Shown: one piece after another, positions 1 to 10,256 of the stretch
Layout: the number at the start of each line of letters is the position of its first letter
How positions within the stretch are numbered: the first letter of the stretch is position 1
DNA from: Perca fluviatilis
Lineage: Eukaryota; Chordata; Actinopteri; Perciformes; Percidae
Reading direction: 5' to 3'
Assembly: GCF_010015445.1 (NCBI RefSeq)
Contig: NC_053114.1
Location: forward strand, 16,715,724-16,779,723
Length of the DNA: 64,000 bases
Program-made: the position numbers and the translations under genes
The notes under the pieces: generated by a model
Seen by the model: only the letters and a program-made list of their open reading frames with translations
Told to the model about the DNA's origin: nothing
The model's database searches: none

Positions 1-116
1 GTGTTGATTCTCTGGCGCACTGCCACGAATTAGTCTGTCTGGGAAACGCTGTAAAGTTTAAAAAACAGTTCAAGCCAAATGTTTACCGTCTAACTTTAAT
101 GTGTTCTCTCCTGCAG

Positions 117-283
117 CCAGTACACTGAAGTCTATGATTGAGCAGTTTGACAGTCAGCTCAATGCAAAGGAGACGCTCCTCCATGATCAGCGAAGCAAAC
201 TGAGCGAGAAAGAAAAATTCATCATCAACCAGAGGACAGAGCTTGAGCGATTAGAGAAAAAATCCAAAACCCTGGAATACAAG
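117..283 (+). CDS. kif23: kif23 exon A (coiled coil)
   Basis: The exon follows a ctgcag acceptor and ends AAG before a gtgtct donor. It enters with two bases of a split codon and leaves in phase 0 after 55 codons. The peptide is a charged heptad-rich coiled coil with [19 protein letters not shown], which lines up with the EKEKMISGQKLEIERLEKK region of the mammalian protein. In KIF23 this coiled coil mediates dimerisation next to the RACGAP1-binding neck. An ATG at 101 is intronic and is not a real start. Confidence 0.9.
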
Positions 284-3200
284 GTGTCTCCCTCACTTAG
301 AGAACTATCTTATTCTACTCTTTTCTACATTTGGTTTACAACATTCTAAACACGCCTATACAAGTAATGATATGTGAATTCACTTGTTATTTTAAAGAGA
401 AGCTTTAAGTTACTGTTTTGACTTTTTTTTTTTTTTTTTCTCGCACTACTGGTCCTTCTCTTCAGGTCGATATCCTGCAGAAGACAACGGACATGTATGA
501 GCATGACAAACGCTCACTTCAGCATGAGCTGGAGACCCGGGAGCAACGGCTACAGAGAGAGCTGTCAGAGAGGAGGCGCATGGAGCAGCAAATGCATGGC
601 ATGGTCTCAGACACCAAACTCAAGTGGGAGAAGGAGTGTGTAAGTGGATTTATCTACAGTAACCCTACTATTTTTGGGTTTGTATATTGAGTGCTAGCAC
701 ATAGTTGTCACTAATTTGCATCAATGGAGCTGTTTGTGCCATGCTGTCCTCTTCATTGTGGCTGTGGCTCAGTGCTAGAGCGGACGCCTGCCAATCAGAA
801 GGTTGGCGGTTCGACCCTTGGCCCTGCAGTCCCATGTCGAAGTGTCCTTGGGCAAGACACCGAACCCCGAGTTGCCCACGATGCTGCGCCATCCGAGTGT
901 AAATGTGTGTGAGCAGGTGGCACCTTTACGGCAGTCTCGGCCACAGTGTGTGAATGGTTCCTGCAGACCTGCCAACATGTACGCATTTTGCGTACTCGGC
1001 ACGCATTTTGACCCTTCAGTACGCTTGTTCGCTGCTCTCTAGGTACGCATTTTGTGGCATCTCTGCTTTCTCCGGTTTCAGTTTCTATGCAATCTACTTT
1101 TGACGTTGATTCTGCCGCTGAGGAGTGGAGTGAAAAGCTTTCGGCCAATCAGAGCGCTGCATTTTAACCCTCCGCCCACCTGCCCCTCCCTTCTTATATA
1201 CTGTCTATGGCCCCTCCTAGCCAAATGCTTTGCGCGTTTAATTCAATTCAGTGCCTCATCAAGCCAGGCTGTCCAGATAACCGTAGGCTTGCATGCCATG
1301 GCTGAATCTCCTCAAAAACGGGTTCGGAACATAAGCTAAGTTTCCCTCCACTTGTCAATCGAATTATCTGAAGTTCGGTAAAAAAAACTCATGCGAAAAA
1401 AGCTGGTGAAAGTGTGTTTCCATCCAACAACTTTAAAGCGAATTAAAACCTGTGCGTAATGACGTCACATGCTGTTTTGCGATTTAAATTGGTATATCAA
1501 ATTGATTTGAGACATTTTAAGGTTTTCCATTCATTTTCGCACAAGTTTCAAGCGAACTTTTGCAAACAAAGTTTTGCTAGACAAAAGTAGTTGTTGTTGT
1601 TGTTGTTGTTGTTGTTAATATTAGAAGCCAAGCTTAGCTCCGATGGGCCTTTGGCTGAGGATCTGATCCAGCTCATCAAAAAGGTGGAACTTGCCTTATA
1701 TTTTCCCTCCGGCACCGCTGCGAGACAACTCTCTTTTTTGAGCCGTGTATCGCTGTTTGAGCACCTTCCATTTACTCCGCAGGACGTCCCACGTCTTGTC
1801 GTAAGGGACATTCTAAAACGCTTAACCTGAAAAAGCTTAATGAGGTTTAATATCTAAACAACAATCAATCATCACCAGATGTATCATGTCATATCTTCAT
1901 CATAGTTTTCTTCATCATAGTGTCAGATAACGTCCATAATATTTGGACATTGGGTTAGATTTTAGTTTTAAGTGGTTATGATGAGCAATATAGAAGAGGA
2001 TTTTTTTGGTGATGATTGATCGTTGTTTAGATACATTAAACCACGTTAGGCTTTTTCACATTAGGACTTATAAAGCCAATGAGAACCGTGGAGAGTCCAC
2101 CCACAGCCGCTCCGCTGCCCTGCTGTGAAGCAGAAACGCATTATGTCAGATAATGTCCATAATAATTGGACTTTGGGTTCAAGTTTTTGACAGTTTTCAG
2201 TGGTTATGAGGAGCAATATGTGAGAGAAATTTGGTAATCATTGATCATTGTTTAGGTACATTAAACCACGTTGAGCTTTTTCCTCGCCATAGGGCCAATG
2301 ATGAAGAAAACATTAACGTGAGATAACTTCTATAATCGTTGGATTTAGATTTAGTTTTTTTGACAGGCTTAAGTGTTCATGACAAGATATGCCCATGATA
2401 AATCTGGTGATGATTGATCGTTGTTTAGATACATAAACCACGTTAGGCTTTTTTCACGTTAAGCGTTTAATGTCGTTTCCTTCGCGAGCTCCTGATAAAT
2501 GATGGAATTTCTTAGATTTTTGCTATCTAAAATAGCCGTTATATTTTTCTGGTAAATTAAATTTAAAAAGTATCTCGTCTCCTCGTTTGTCCACTTACAT
2601 CTGTTTTTGTTTTGCAAACAGAGCGGAAATACTGGGCGGAAAAGAACTGAAACTTATTCTTCTTCGTTTTATTGCGGGTTGCAACCATAAAATGACCTAA
2701 AACTTAATCGCAATTCATTATTTGTTCGGCAATTAACGTTTCCATCAGCGTTTATCGCATAAGCCGTAATGGACGGGAGCAGACCCACAGGAATGCGCAC
2801 GCCGGCTCACATGACTGTTCTCCCGAGCTCATGTAGCTATCTGTAATAATGGATATAGCTAGCTAATGGTTGTAATTCACCATGTGTTCTATTAATACGA
2901 CCATGGTATTATCTTATGAAGTTATGATACATCCGAGGGATGGATGTATGTTGTAAAGCCTGTTACGTGGATGTAACGTCATTAGCGTTTCCCAAACTGG
3001 CGGGGCTATCGGCTAGCTAGCTAGTTGCTAACATCAGGGTTAGCTAGCATGGCTGTATTAAGATCATGCCTACGTAACGTTACTACAGACATAGTGATTA
3101 CATTGCCTTGGTTCTCTCTTATGATACATCAGAGGGCTGTATGCTGTAAAGCTTGTAACGTGGATGAGAGATGAAGCCATGGATGAGCTCTGTTCACGAA

Positions 3201-6200
3201 ACTGCAGGCTAACTGCTAGCGCTAGCTAGTAGCTAGCTAGCTAGTAGCACGACATAATGATTAAATCTCCGTGGTTCTCTAGCTAAATACATCTATCGTT
3301 TATTTAGCTAAACGATTGGGAGCAACAAAAACACAATGTTTAACGTTAGTGAATATTTTAGACAATGAAAACGGCGAGTTCATGAGTTCGCCACTTGTAA
3401 GAGACACGAGAGATAAGCTCATGAACGAGCATGTTGCTACCGGTTGCTAAGACAACACAAACAAATTGTTGCTAGTGCGCATGTCCATCGTGACGTCATG
3501 GGCCAAGAATGCGGAAGAGCCGAGCTCCATCTTTGCTTTATGCACTTTTGAGTGTTTGATGTACTTTGAGTGTGTTTGGTGTACTCATAAAATTTCTTCA
3601 AGGTTGGCAGGTCTGTTCCTGTACTATGTAAAAGTGCTTTGAGTAGTTGTTAAAGGTGCTCTAAGTAATGTGACGTGTTTTTTAGGCTACAGCATTTTTT
3701 GTCACATACAGCAAACATCTCCTCACTATTTGCTAGCTGCCTGTCCCCTGAACACATTGTAAAAAAAAAAAAAAAGCTCAGGCTCCATAAACAGCAACAA
3801 AAAATGTTGTAGCCTAAAAAATGTGTCACATCACTTAGAGCACCTTTTTAAAATAAACCTTTAGAACAGCGCTATATAAAAACAGTCCATTTGCATTCAT
3901 TTGTTAGTAGCCTAGTGTGACATACAGTCACTGCTAAACAAGTAAAAGACCACCAAAACATTGTGAGATTACTCTTTCTTGTGCATGGAAAAACAGAGAG
4001 GTTTTTGCTTGTGTATTGTGTATTCTGCGTCCCTCTACATTTCAGTGAGGTCATTTATGGCCATACATTCCAGACAACCTTTTCGTATTGGATTAGCTGA
4101 TTCCCGTTCTTTGAATTGTTTCCCGCTGTTTTTTTCTAATCAGGAGAGGCGAGTGAATGCCAAGCAGCTGGAGATGCAGAACAAGTTGTGGGTGAAGGAT
4201 GAAAAGTTGAAACAGCTCAAGGCCATTGTTACAGAGAGCAGTAGCTGTGGCAGCGATGGGACTCCCACCGAGCGCCCAGAGAAACCTGAGAGGCCCTCAA
4301 GGCAGAGAGATCACGGCACGGGCCAGAAGAGGTCTGCCTCACCATCACCACTTCATGTAAGTTATTTACTCTGTAACACTGCCTGTTCCTTCAGTGTGCA
4401 CTGCATCACTCTCTTATGAAACTTTTATTTAATGTTAAATTGTGCATGCTGCTAATCATCATTTGTGAAAATCTTAATCATGAATTGTATGAGATTTCGA
4501 TGCTTTCCGTACACAGCGTCTATATTACCCTGTTTTGTATTTGTGTTCATCTTGAGCCTCTAACATCCACAATGCTTGGCCCCATCCCCTCACTTTTCAG
4601 GACTTCAGCCAAACTCCCTCCCACCAAAATCGAGCCAATGTTAGGGCAGTTCAGGACGCTTACCCCACTTCCACCACCTCCTCCTCAGCTTATCCCTCAG
4701 TAGCCTCCTGCATCTCTGATTGGGAACACAAGTTCCCTGTAGACTCAAGCAGCCAAGCTAGGAGCCGGACTCCTGCCCAATGCCACGGCACCAGCAGCGT
4801 GGGTCGCAGGAGAGGCCAGCGATTGGCCACAGACACTGGTGCCCCTGCTACGACTCTTGTCTATGGGCTCGACCTAGAGGCAGGCACAAGGGTTAGTTTG
4901 TGTGTTAGAGCCTAGATGTCCTTCAGGATGTGTTTAGTTTTTCTCTGCGCTCCTGAACTTTCAGCCTTGCCTTAGTGTAGAACTTCACCCGTAATGTTAT
5001 TAGTAGATGTCTGCTTGTTTTAGAAATGCATCAAGTAGAAGTGCTGCATCAGTGTAGGCTGGTGTTTCTCTTATCCAGACTGTAAGGCACACTGATCTGT
5101 CTCGCTTGTAAATCCTCTTGACTTGCAACTTCATCCTCAGTAGTAGCAGTAGTTATATCATGTTTGTAGTTCTTTCTGTTGCTTATTGCGAACTGCTGTC
5201 TAGAATTGCTTTTTTATTGTACTGTATCATCACACATTCCAGTAGCAAAATGACAAAAACGGACTATTGCCACAAAACTAAATGCACACAAACACCTGTT
5301 TATCCAAGAAACTCTGTCAAGGCAGCAGCAGTATTGCACATTTTAAAAGATTGATGCAGAAAGTTCACGTTTATTAAGGTATCAGGTATTCATAAAAATT
5401 AAACCAAAATGGGTAAGGAGAAATACACTTAACAAAACCAAAATCATTGGACTCTTTAAGATATAACTGAATTGCCCTTTAGGGATAAAGTTGTTTAAAT
5501 TGAATTTAACTGCAATGTTGGAGCTTGGTTAGTCTCTGCATGGAGTGATTTGATGTGGCACTCGACGCTGATGATTTTCAGTGTACTCAGCTTGCACAAA
5601 CCTCTAAGTGTCCCGCTTTTAACAATTCCTATAATCAAAAAAATCTGTTCATCTAGTGCTCCTTTTTTAATGTCCTCATGGGAATAGCAGACATATTGAT
5701 TTTGGGTACCCTCATGTGCTGTACATGTGAACTACAACCTTTACTTGAGTTAGAAATGGCATGACTGTACACGATATACCACCAAATTAAAACCTGAAGT
5801 TCCATATTGAGATACTTGGCTTCTTACAAAATATGTACATGTGCAACTGTTTGTGCAACTGTCTTTTGGTCAAAGTCCGACTCATGCCTTTGATTTGCTT
5901 TTGTATTGTAAAATTATAGTTTTACCTAGCCTGGCTCCAGACTTCTGAATTGCTGCCAAAGTCTCAGATTCTTTTCAGCGTTTCAAATAATGAACAATTA
6001 ATGAAGTGAAACGAAAAATTTCACTCTGATTGTCAGGCTGACTTTAACGACTTTTATCGAAATGAACTCTTTGAACCACAGCAGGCCATACAAAACTTCC
6101 AATTAGGAGCACCAAGTAAAAGTGTAGTTCCTTATTGACCCGCTCAGTATGTTGGGACCAAAACAGAATAATCTTTATAATAGTCTAATAATTCACTGTA

Positions 6201-8125
6201 TCAATCTCAATTCTGTTTGCATGTAGTCTCAATTGCTAGACTAATTTCCACACTACTTTTGCGCTGCTTTGCATGTTCATTTTGTATTTACTGTAATGGG
6301 CTGTTGTCATTGCTGTGTTGTTGTTTTTTTAGTTAGTTTATGGAAATATGTATTGCTGGAAGGCCAGAATATTGTTTGTTTGGGATGTAATTTGAGTCTA
6401 CATGTAGAGGGCTACAACACCATGGTAATACTTATTCTCCCTGAAATTCTAAAGATGAATGTTTAAAACTCTCTCGAGTGGGACATGCCCAGTCCCTCTC
6501 GGACTTCCAGTAGTACATTTATTTTCAACACAAGCTAGCACCCTCTAATCATCAACCTTCACTACTAACACCCGACAAACTTGAAATGGTCCCTGCTGGT
6601 GTCCCCTGTGAATAACTTCCTGGTTTGTCTTTCTTACACTGGGATCACCAGACGGCCCCTCCGGTTCATCCAACGCACAGGCGCTCACACTCTGCGGGTG
6701 GGGAGAAATGGGTAGACCACAAACCAGCCTCTAATTTGGACCTAGACACTGTCATGCAGCCAATCATTCCCAATGCAATCAAGGTGTCGACCCCGAACGA
6801 GAAAGCTCTGTCTAAATGCCACAAGTATGTGCTCAGACATCAAGAGCTTGCCTCAGACGGGGAAATCGAGACCAAATTGATCAAGGTAAAACTACATAAT
6901 TGCTTAATTTGAGACTGATTATTTTATGTCTTGCATGACTTTGGCTATATCAACTTCTGTATGATGTCACATTGAGATCCTATTTTAGATATTACTGGGA
7001 CACTGCTATTATTTTAGCTGTTGATTGTGTGTATGGGTTTTTTCCTATATTCTCCTTTTTGGACATCTGAGTTTTCTGTTTTTTCTTTCTGACTTTCTCA
7101 GGGCAATGTTTTTAAGACCAGAGGCGGAGGACAAGCTGTGCAGTTCACTGACATTGAGACTCTAACACAAGAGTGCCCGACAACATCAAGGTAAAGTATT
7201 TGCCCAAGTACTACAGGTTGTGATATTTCTGTGTGAGATGATTTAATGTATTTGATGACATCATGTAACAATTTCATGTCCAACCAAAATATTTTCTTTT
7301 ATTTGAGTTTAAAAATGTATTTAGGTGCCACATACTTTTTTCCCTTGCAGCAAGAACTGTTTAAACGTTTATACAGGAGAAACAGAGTGGGGGTTTCTGG
7401 CATAACTTCACATACTTCCAACATGCATGGAGAGGGTAAAGAAGTCTAGGAGGTCAAAACTCCAGCAACACTTGTATATAGAACAGTTTTATTGGTCTAA
7501 GTGTTGCTGGAGTTTTGCCCTCTTTACACATGAATACAGAGAAGTGGGTAACATTGGGGAAGGATCAAAATGAATACAAGCCAAAAAAAAGTGTGTGTGT
7601 GTGGGGGGGGGGGTCTGTCTAGAGTATTATTTCACTAAGAGGAAACTCCATAAAAAGTAATTTGCCAACACTAAATATCAAACAAAAGCCAGACACTATA
7701 TGGTATTAAGTTGCTGTGAGCTGTACATTCACCACTTCTAAACACAGGCAGAACATAACGTAATCCCGGAGCTTCCTCCACAGCGCTGTACAATTACGAG
7801 AAAATCTCGGAGCTGACCGCCCAAAGACCGCAGATCAGATCAGGTCAGATTTCATCTGACTCACCCTGGGTCCGGTTAATTAAGTGTAGCCTACTGCTAA
7901 CTTATACTATACTAACTACTAATAGCATACCCCGGCGAATCAAATCCATACTTCAACTTTAACTGTCAAGCCACTAAACCTGCATGGAAAAACATCTCTG
8001 CTGAAGTGTTCAATTCATTAACGATAAGACGAGACAACGCCGCTGTCGTTAATCAACATGCATGTGATATCAACATGCAATATTGGTGACGAAAAAGACA
8101 ACACTAAAATGTTTTCTCTCTCTCT

Positions 8126-8212
<87 letters not shown>

Positions 8213-10256
8213 CAAAAACAAAAACAAAAACAAAAACACAAACAGTCCGGAGCCTGGCTAAATGTGAGATTGTCTCTTTCTGGTGGTTGATTAACGCAGA
8301 TAGGTGCTGATTAGCTCTCCTAACGGGCCGGGCGGGTAGCACACTGCCATGAGTCATGAGGCGACTGTCTGATTACTCCACATTTTTATTGTGATATTTT
8401 GTGATTACATTCTGAATCTGCCCCGTTCTCCGTCAGGTAAATATAGTAGTACAATGTCTTCCTCTGATGTAGACGTAGCCTACACTGTAAGTCAGTAGTA
8501 GGATATACAGTGGAGTTGCATATTAAAGTGATGGTTCGGAGTAATTTCACCCTAGGGTCCTTTGCACCATGACCTCGAGCCAAACATCCCCCAGAAGCTT
8601 TTTTCACTTGGGTCGAACATTGGGAGAGTTCGTGTAGCATTATCAGCTGAATGAGCGCGAGAGGCTAATGGATCGAAGTGTCTCTTAACATTACCCTCAC
8701 TATTAATACCGAAATGATACAAACGTCTACACTAGTACATATAGGTTATGCACTCATAAACGATGGATTGTAAAGTTTGTAGAATACCAGTATAAGTTTA
8801 TTAAATATTGCCTGCTGGCTTCTGCTCTCTGCTGTTGTTGCTGCTGTAAGACGAAGTGATTAGGGCCTCGTTAAATTACAACACTGAAAAGAGATGCAAC
8901 AAAAATATTTTTTAATTTAACTTATTTTTTAAAGTAAGTGCTATAGAATAACTAGCAGGAGACAAGTTATAATTGAGGTAAGTTTGGAGACATTACCTTA
9001 TTTAATCATTAAATTAATAAATATTTTTGTTGCATCTCTTTTCGGTGTTGTAATTTGTAGACGGCCCTAAGCACTCTTACTGCCCGGTAGTAACAGCAGC
9101 AGCAGCAGCAGAGAGCAGAAGCCAGCAGGCAAGTGTTATTTACATACACTTCTGGTGTACTTACAAACTTTCCAATCCATCGTTTTATGAGTGCATAACC
9201 TATTTGTACTACTGTAGACGTTTGGTATCATTTCGGGCATTATTAGTGGGGTAATGTTAAGAGACACTTTGGATCCATTAGCCCCTGCGCTAAGCTATTC
9301 AGCTGATAACGCTACTCTACGCTAACGCTCCCAATGTTAGACCCAGGTGAAAAAAGCTTCTGGGGGAGTGTTTGGCTCGAGGTCATGGTGCAAACGATCC
9401 TAGGGTGAAATTACTCCGAACCATCACTTTAAGTGGTTTGGGTTCCTTCTGTAAGTAATTTTGGGTTACAATTTGGTTTTGGAGAATTCCACAACCAGCA
9501 ATACCACAGGCCAAGCAATCAGCCCATTCCAAACAGGCACATTTTCAACGGGCACTGTACTAGTATGGTTAAACTGGAAATGAAAGGTTTGTGGTACTGA
9601 ACAGCTAAAATGTCAGTAGGTTCATGTTAACGCCAACAGCGATTTTGAAGTCACTATTTCATCAAGCCTCAGTTTCTTAAGTGATGAACGTAATCACATT
9701 CTTATTACACTGTTCAGTATTGTGAGTAATTTGTAAAAATTGAATTAAAGTTGGACAATCCTTGTGTGTTTTTGTTTCAGTCGCAAGAGGCGCTCCGGGT
9801 CTGGAGAAGGAGCAGCTCAAATGGAGGACATAGAAAACAGGGTAAGCTCTTAATTAAACAAAAAAATTCATGACATGAAAATAAAAAATCTTGTCATTTT
9901 AGTGTGCAATTACCATATGATCATTTTTAATATTCTTCAACACATCTTTAGGCATCAATAATTAGGGTCCTTTGCAAATTATTTTTCATAGAATTCTAAA
10001 TTTAATATGAATTGGATAATTTGATATGTGTTTGTGTGCACAGTCCCCTCTTTTCAACTTTTTTTCTTCCCATTAGCCTCCAGTGGCAAGCACAAGTTCA
10101 AGCCTTTGGTATCAAAAGTAAGACCATAAAAGCATGTTTGTTTGCATGCACTGTTTACCATGGTATATACGATTCCAGCAATTGCCTTGGATTTAAAATG
10201 AGGGTTATAAACTTTTGTATTTTTTCTTGTTTTCTTTCAGACGCAGAAAGCCTTAA
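117..10256 (+). CDS. kif23: kif23 (MKLP1/CHO1 kinesin-6), 3' part of a spliced gene
   Basis: KIF23 is the kinesin-6 subunit of centralspindlin. With RACGAP1 it bundles antiparallel midzone microtubules and is needed for cytokinesis and the midbody. Nine exons are visible: 117-283, 466-639, 4144-4356, 4601-4891, 6652-6885, 7102-7190, 9781-9841, 10077-10117 and 10241-10256. All junctions are GT/AG and all phases agree. The translated exons carry the family blocks [13 protein letters not shown] (coiled coil), [70 protein letters not shown] and a KRRKP end, matching the remembered mammalian protein in order. The window opens in an intron, so motor domain, neck and promoter lie upstream. Introns hold a SINE, a 2.65-kb transposon and fold-back MITEs. 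The last three exons are the least conserved, so their joins are less certain than the rest. Confidence 0.95.
466..639 (+). CDS. kif23: kif23 exon B (coiled coil)
   Basis: A polypyrimidine run (T tract at 423-439, then cttctcttcag) precedes the exon and a consensus gtaagt donor follows at 640. It has 58 codons in phase 0 at both ends. The peptide continues the coiled coil ([19 protein letters not shown] to MKLP1-like LKWEKEC) and joins directly to [12 protein letters not shown] of the next exon 3.5 kb downstream. Confidence 0.93.
755..963 (+). repeat. tRNA-derived SINE-like repeat, left part (split by insertion)
   Basis: The sequence carries a pol III A-box-like stretch (TGGCTCAGTGCTAGAGCGG at 765-783) and a B box (GGTTCGACC at 808-816), then a tail typical of fish repeats (GAAGTGTCCTTGGGCAAGA). 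The repeat stops at 963, where a transposon is inserted. Its expected continuation (TACTATGTAAAAGTGCTTTG) resumes at 3622. It lies in a kif23 intron. It could also be a tRNA-mimicking MITE, because I see no clear poly-A or LINE-like tail. Confidence 0.6.
1591..1616. repeat. (TTG)n microsatellite
   Basis: About nine TTG units in the kif23 intron, within the 2.65-kb transposon. Confidence 0.9.
1919..2460. repeat. Three diverged tandem copies of a unit of about 170-220 bp
   Basis: Each copy runs from a GTCAGATAAC-like start (near 1921, 2143 and 2309) to a block resembling GATCGTTGTTTAGATACAT followed by CCACGTTAGGC (near 2020, 2246 and 2415). An inverted copy of the end block lies just upstream at about 1827-1880. 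The array lies wholly within the 2.65-kb transposon. Confidence 0.6.
3654..3847. mobile_element. TTAA-flanked fold-back MITE
   Basis: TTAA at 3650-3653 and 3848-3851 flank long inverted arms. The left begins AGGTGCTCTAAGTAATGTGA and the right ends TCACTTAGAGCACCTTT. The arms pair over most of their length (GGCTACA near 3687 with TGTAGCC near 3811). TTAA duplications are typical of piggyBac and Kolobok elements. It has no coding capacity. Confidence 0.75.
4144..4356 (+). CDS. kif23: kif23 exon C (end of coiled coil, linker)
   Basis: The acceptor is ctaatcag and the donor gtaagt at 4357. It has 71 codons in phase 0 at both ends. It begins [19 protein letters not shown], which is almost unchanged between fish and mammals. 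It then passes into a Ser/Pro/Arg-rich tail ([19 protein letters not shown]) as in the mammalian protein. Confidence 0.95.
4601..4891 (+). CDS. kif23: kif23 exon D, CHO1-type alternatively spliced exon
   Basis: The frame is open from the acceptor cacttttcag to the donor gttagt at 4892. It is 97 codons long and both neighbours are in phase 0, so skipping it preserves the frame. The peptide contains [12 protein letters not shown], matching the SVASCISEWEQK block of the long mammalian isoform, followed by an Arg-rich stretch (VGRRRGQR). In mammals the equivalent exon distinguishes CHO1 from the shorter MKLP1 and has been linked to F-actin binding. It has no start codon in frame, so ATG-based ORF searches miss it. 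Regulated skipping in this species is inferred. Confidence 0.85.
4892..6651 (+). other. kif23 intron, no further feature seen
   Basis: AT-rich intronic sequence with no exon, repeat boundary or RNA gene that I can support. Confidence 0.6.
6652..6885 (+). CDS. kif23: kif23 exon E (Aurora B / 14-3-3 site region)
   Basis: The acceptor is gggatcaccag and the donor gtaaaa at 6886. It has 78 codons in phase 0. The peptide starts [16 protein letters not shown]. The two serines, at codons 6685-6687 and 6691-6693, match the human RRSRSAG pair where Aurora B phosphorylation opposes 14-3-3 binding and so controls centralspindlin clustering. It continues [19 protein letters not shown]-like PNEKALSKC and [16 protein letters not shown], all family blocks. 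Confidence 0.95.
7102..7190 (+). CDS. kif23: kif23 exon F
   Basis: The acceptor is gactttctcag and the donor gtaaag at 7191. The 89 nt hold 29 codons plus two bases (AG) of a split serine. The peptide is [19 protein letters not shown] followed by [10 protein letters not shown], which matches human GDIYKTRGGGQSVQFTDIE closely. Confidence 0.95.
7454..7518. repeat. Hairpin-forming inverted repeat in kif23 intron
   Basis: The left arm CAAAACTCCAGCAACACTT (7455-7473) is mirrored by AAGTGTTGCTGGAGTTTTG (7499-7517), 19 bp perfect, with a loop of 25 bases. Weaker pairing continues outward (GTAAAG with CTTTAC). It is probably the end of a MITE. A small hairpin RNA is possible but not supported by anything else. 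Confidence 0.6.
8128..8241. repeat. (AC)n followed by (AAAAAC)n microsatellite
   Basis: About 40 AC units (8128-8208) pass into a hexanucleotide AAAAAC run (8208-8239). The adjoining open frames made of repeated Thr-His or Val-Cys are artefacts of this repeat. Confidence 0.95.
8527..9428. mobile_element. TTAA-flanked fold-back element with arms of about 400 bp
   Basis: Duplicated TTAA at 8523-8526 and 9429-9432 bounds a near-palindrome. The left arm begins AGTGATGGTTCGGAGTAATT and the right ends with its complement. Pairing continues through CTCGAGC, GATGGATTG, the CTGCTGGCTTCTGCTCTCTG block (8811-8830, matched at 9107-9126) and ACAACACTGAAAAGAGATGC (matched at about 9033-9052). It lies in the last large kif23 intron, just upstream of exon G, so the transcript could form a long duplex here. 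It is a piggyBac or Kolobok-type MITE by duplication only. Confidence 0.85.
9781..9841 (+). CDS. kif23: kif23 exon G (basic NLS / Aurora site)
   Basis: The acceptor is tttgtttcag and the donor gtaagc at 9842. The first base completes the serine split from exon F, giving [19 protein letters not shown]. Human has SRKRRS here, a basic nuclear-localisation motif whose serine is an Aurora B site, so the regulatory core is kept. The remaining residues have diverged. The exon is separated from exon F by 2.6 kb of repeats. Confidence 0.88.
10077..10117 (+). CDS. kif23: kif23 exon H (penultimate)
   Basis: The acceptor is cttcccattag and the donor gtaaga at 10118. The 41 nt encode [13 protein letters not shown] plus two bases of a lysine. 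There is no strong similarity except the position just before the basic C-terminus. Reading through the donor gives an immediate TAA, so an unspliced form would end almost at the same length. Placed by phase and splice signals. Confidence 0.65.
10241..10256 (+). CDS. kif23: kif23 exon I (last codons and stop)
   Basis: After the acceptor ttttctttcag the exon completes lysine and reads RRKP then TAA at 10254-10256. Joined to exon H this gives a YQKRRKP C-terminus, comparable to the PKRKKP end of the human protein. That agreement is the reason for choosing this acceptor and this frame. Confidence 0.7.

Larger units (their letters stand above)
964..3615. mobile_element. 2.65-kb non-autonomous DNA transposon inside the SINE
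   Basis: The ends are 13-bp inverted repeats, CAGACCTGCCAAC at 964-976 and its reverse complement at 3603-3615. A 6-bp target duplication, TTCCTG, sits at 958-963 and 3616-3621. Removing the element rejoins the SINE-like tail cleanly, which independently supports both boundaries. No transposase frame is recognisable. The superfamily is unassigned: 6-bp duplications are unusual (reported for Dada elements among others). Inside are a (TTG)n run, a triplicated unit (1919-2460) and GCTAGC-rich DNA. Confidence 0.8.

Noticed and set aside
101..116. ATG at 101 as a start codon
   Set aside because: It lies in the polypyrimidine and acceptor region of an intron. The coiled coil continues from an upstream exon.
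7351..7449. Extra kif23 exon after the acceptor ttcccttgcag at about 7340-7350
   Set aside because: The peptide ([12 protein letters not shown]) has no counterpart in the family. Exon F joins to 9781 in the correct phase and restores the SRKRRS motif.
8018..8357. Open frames of repeated Thr-His or Cys-Val
   Set aside because: They are translations of the (AC)n and (AAAAAC)n microsatellite on both strands.
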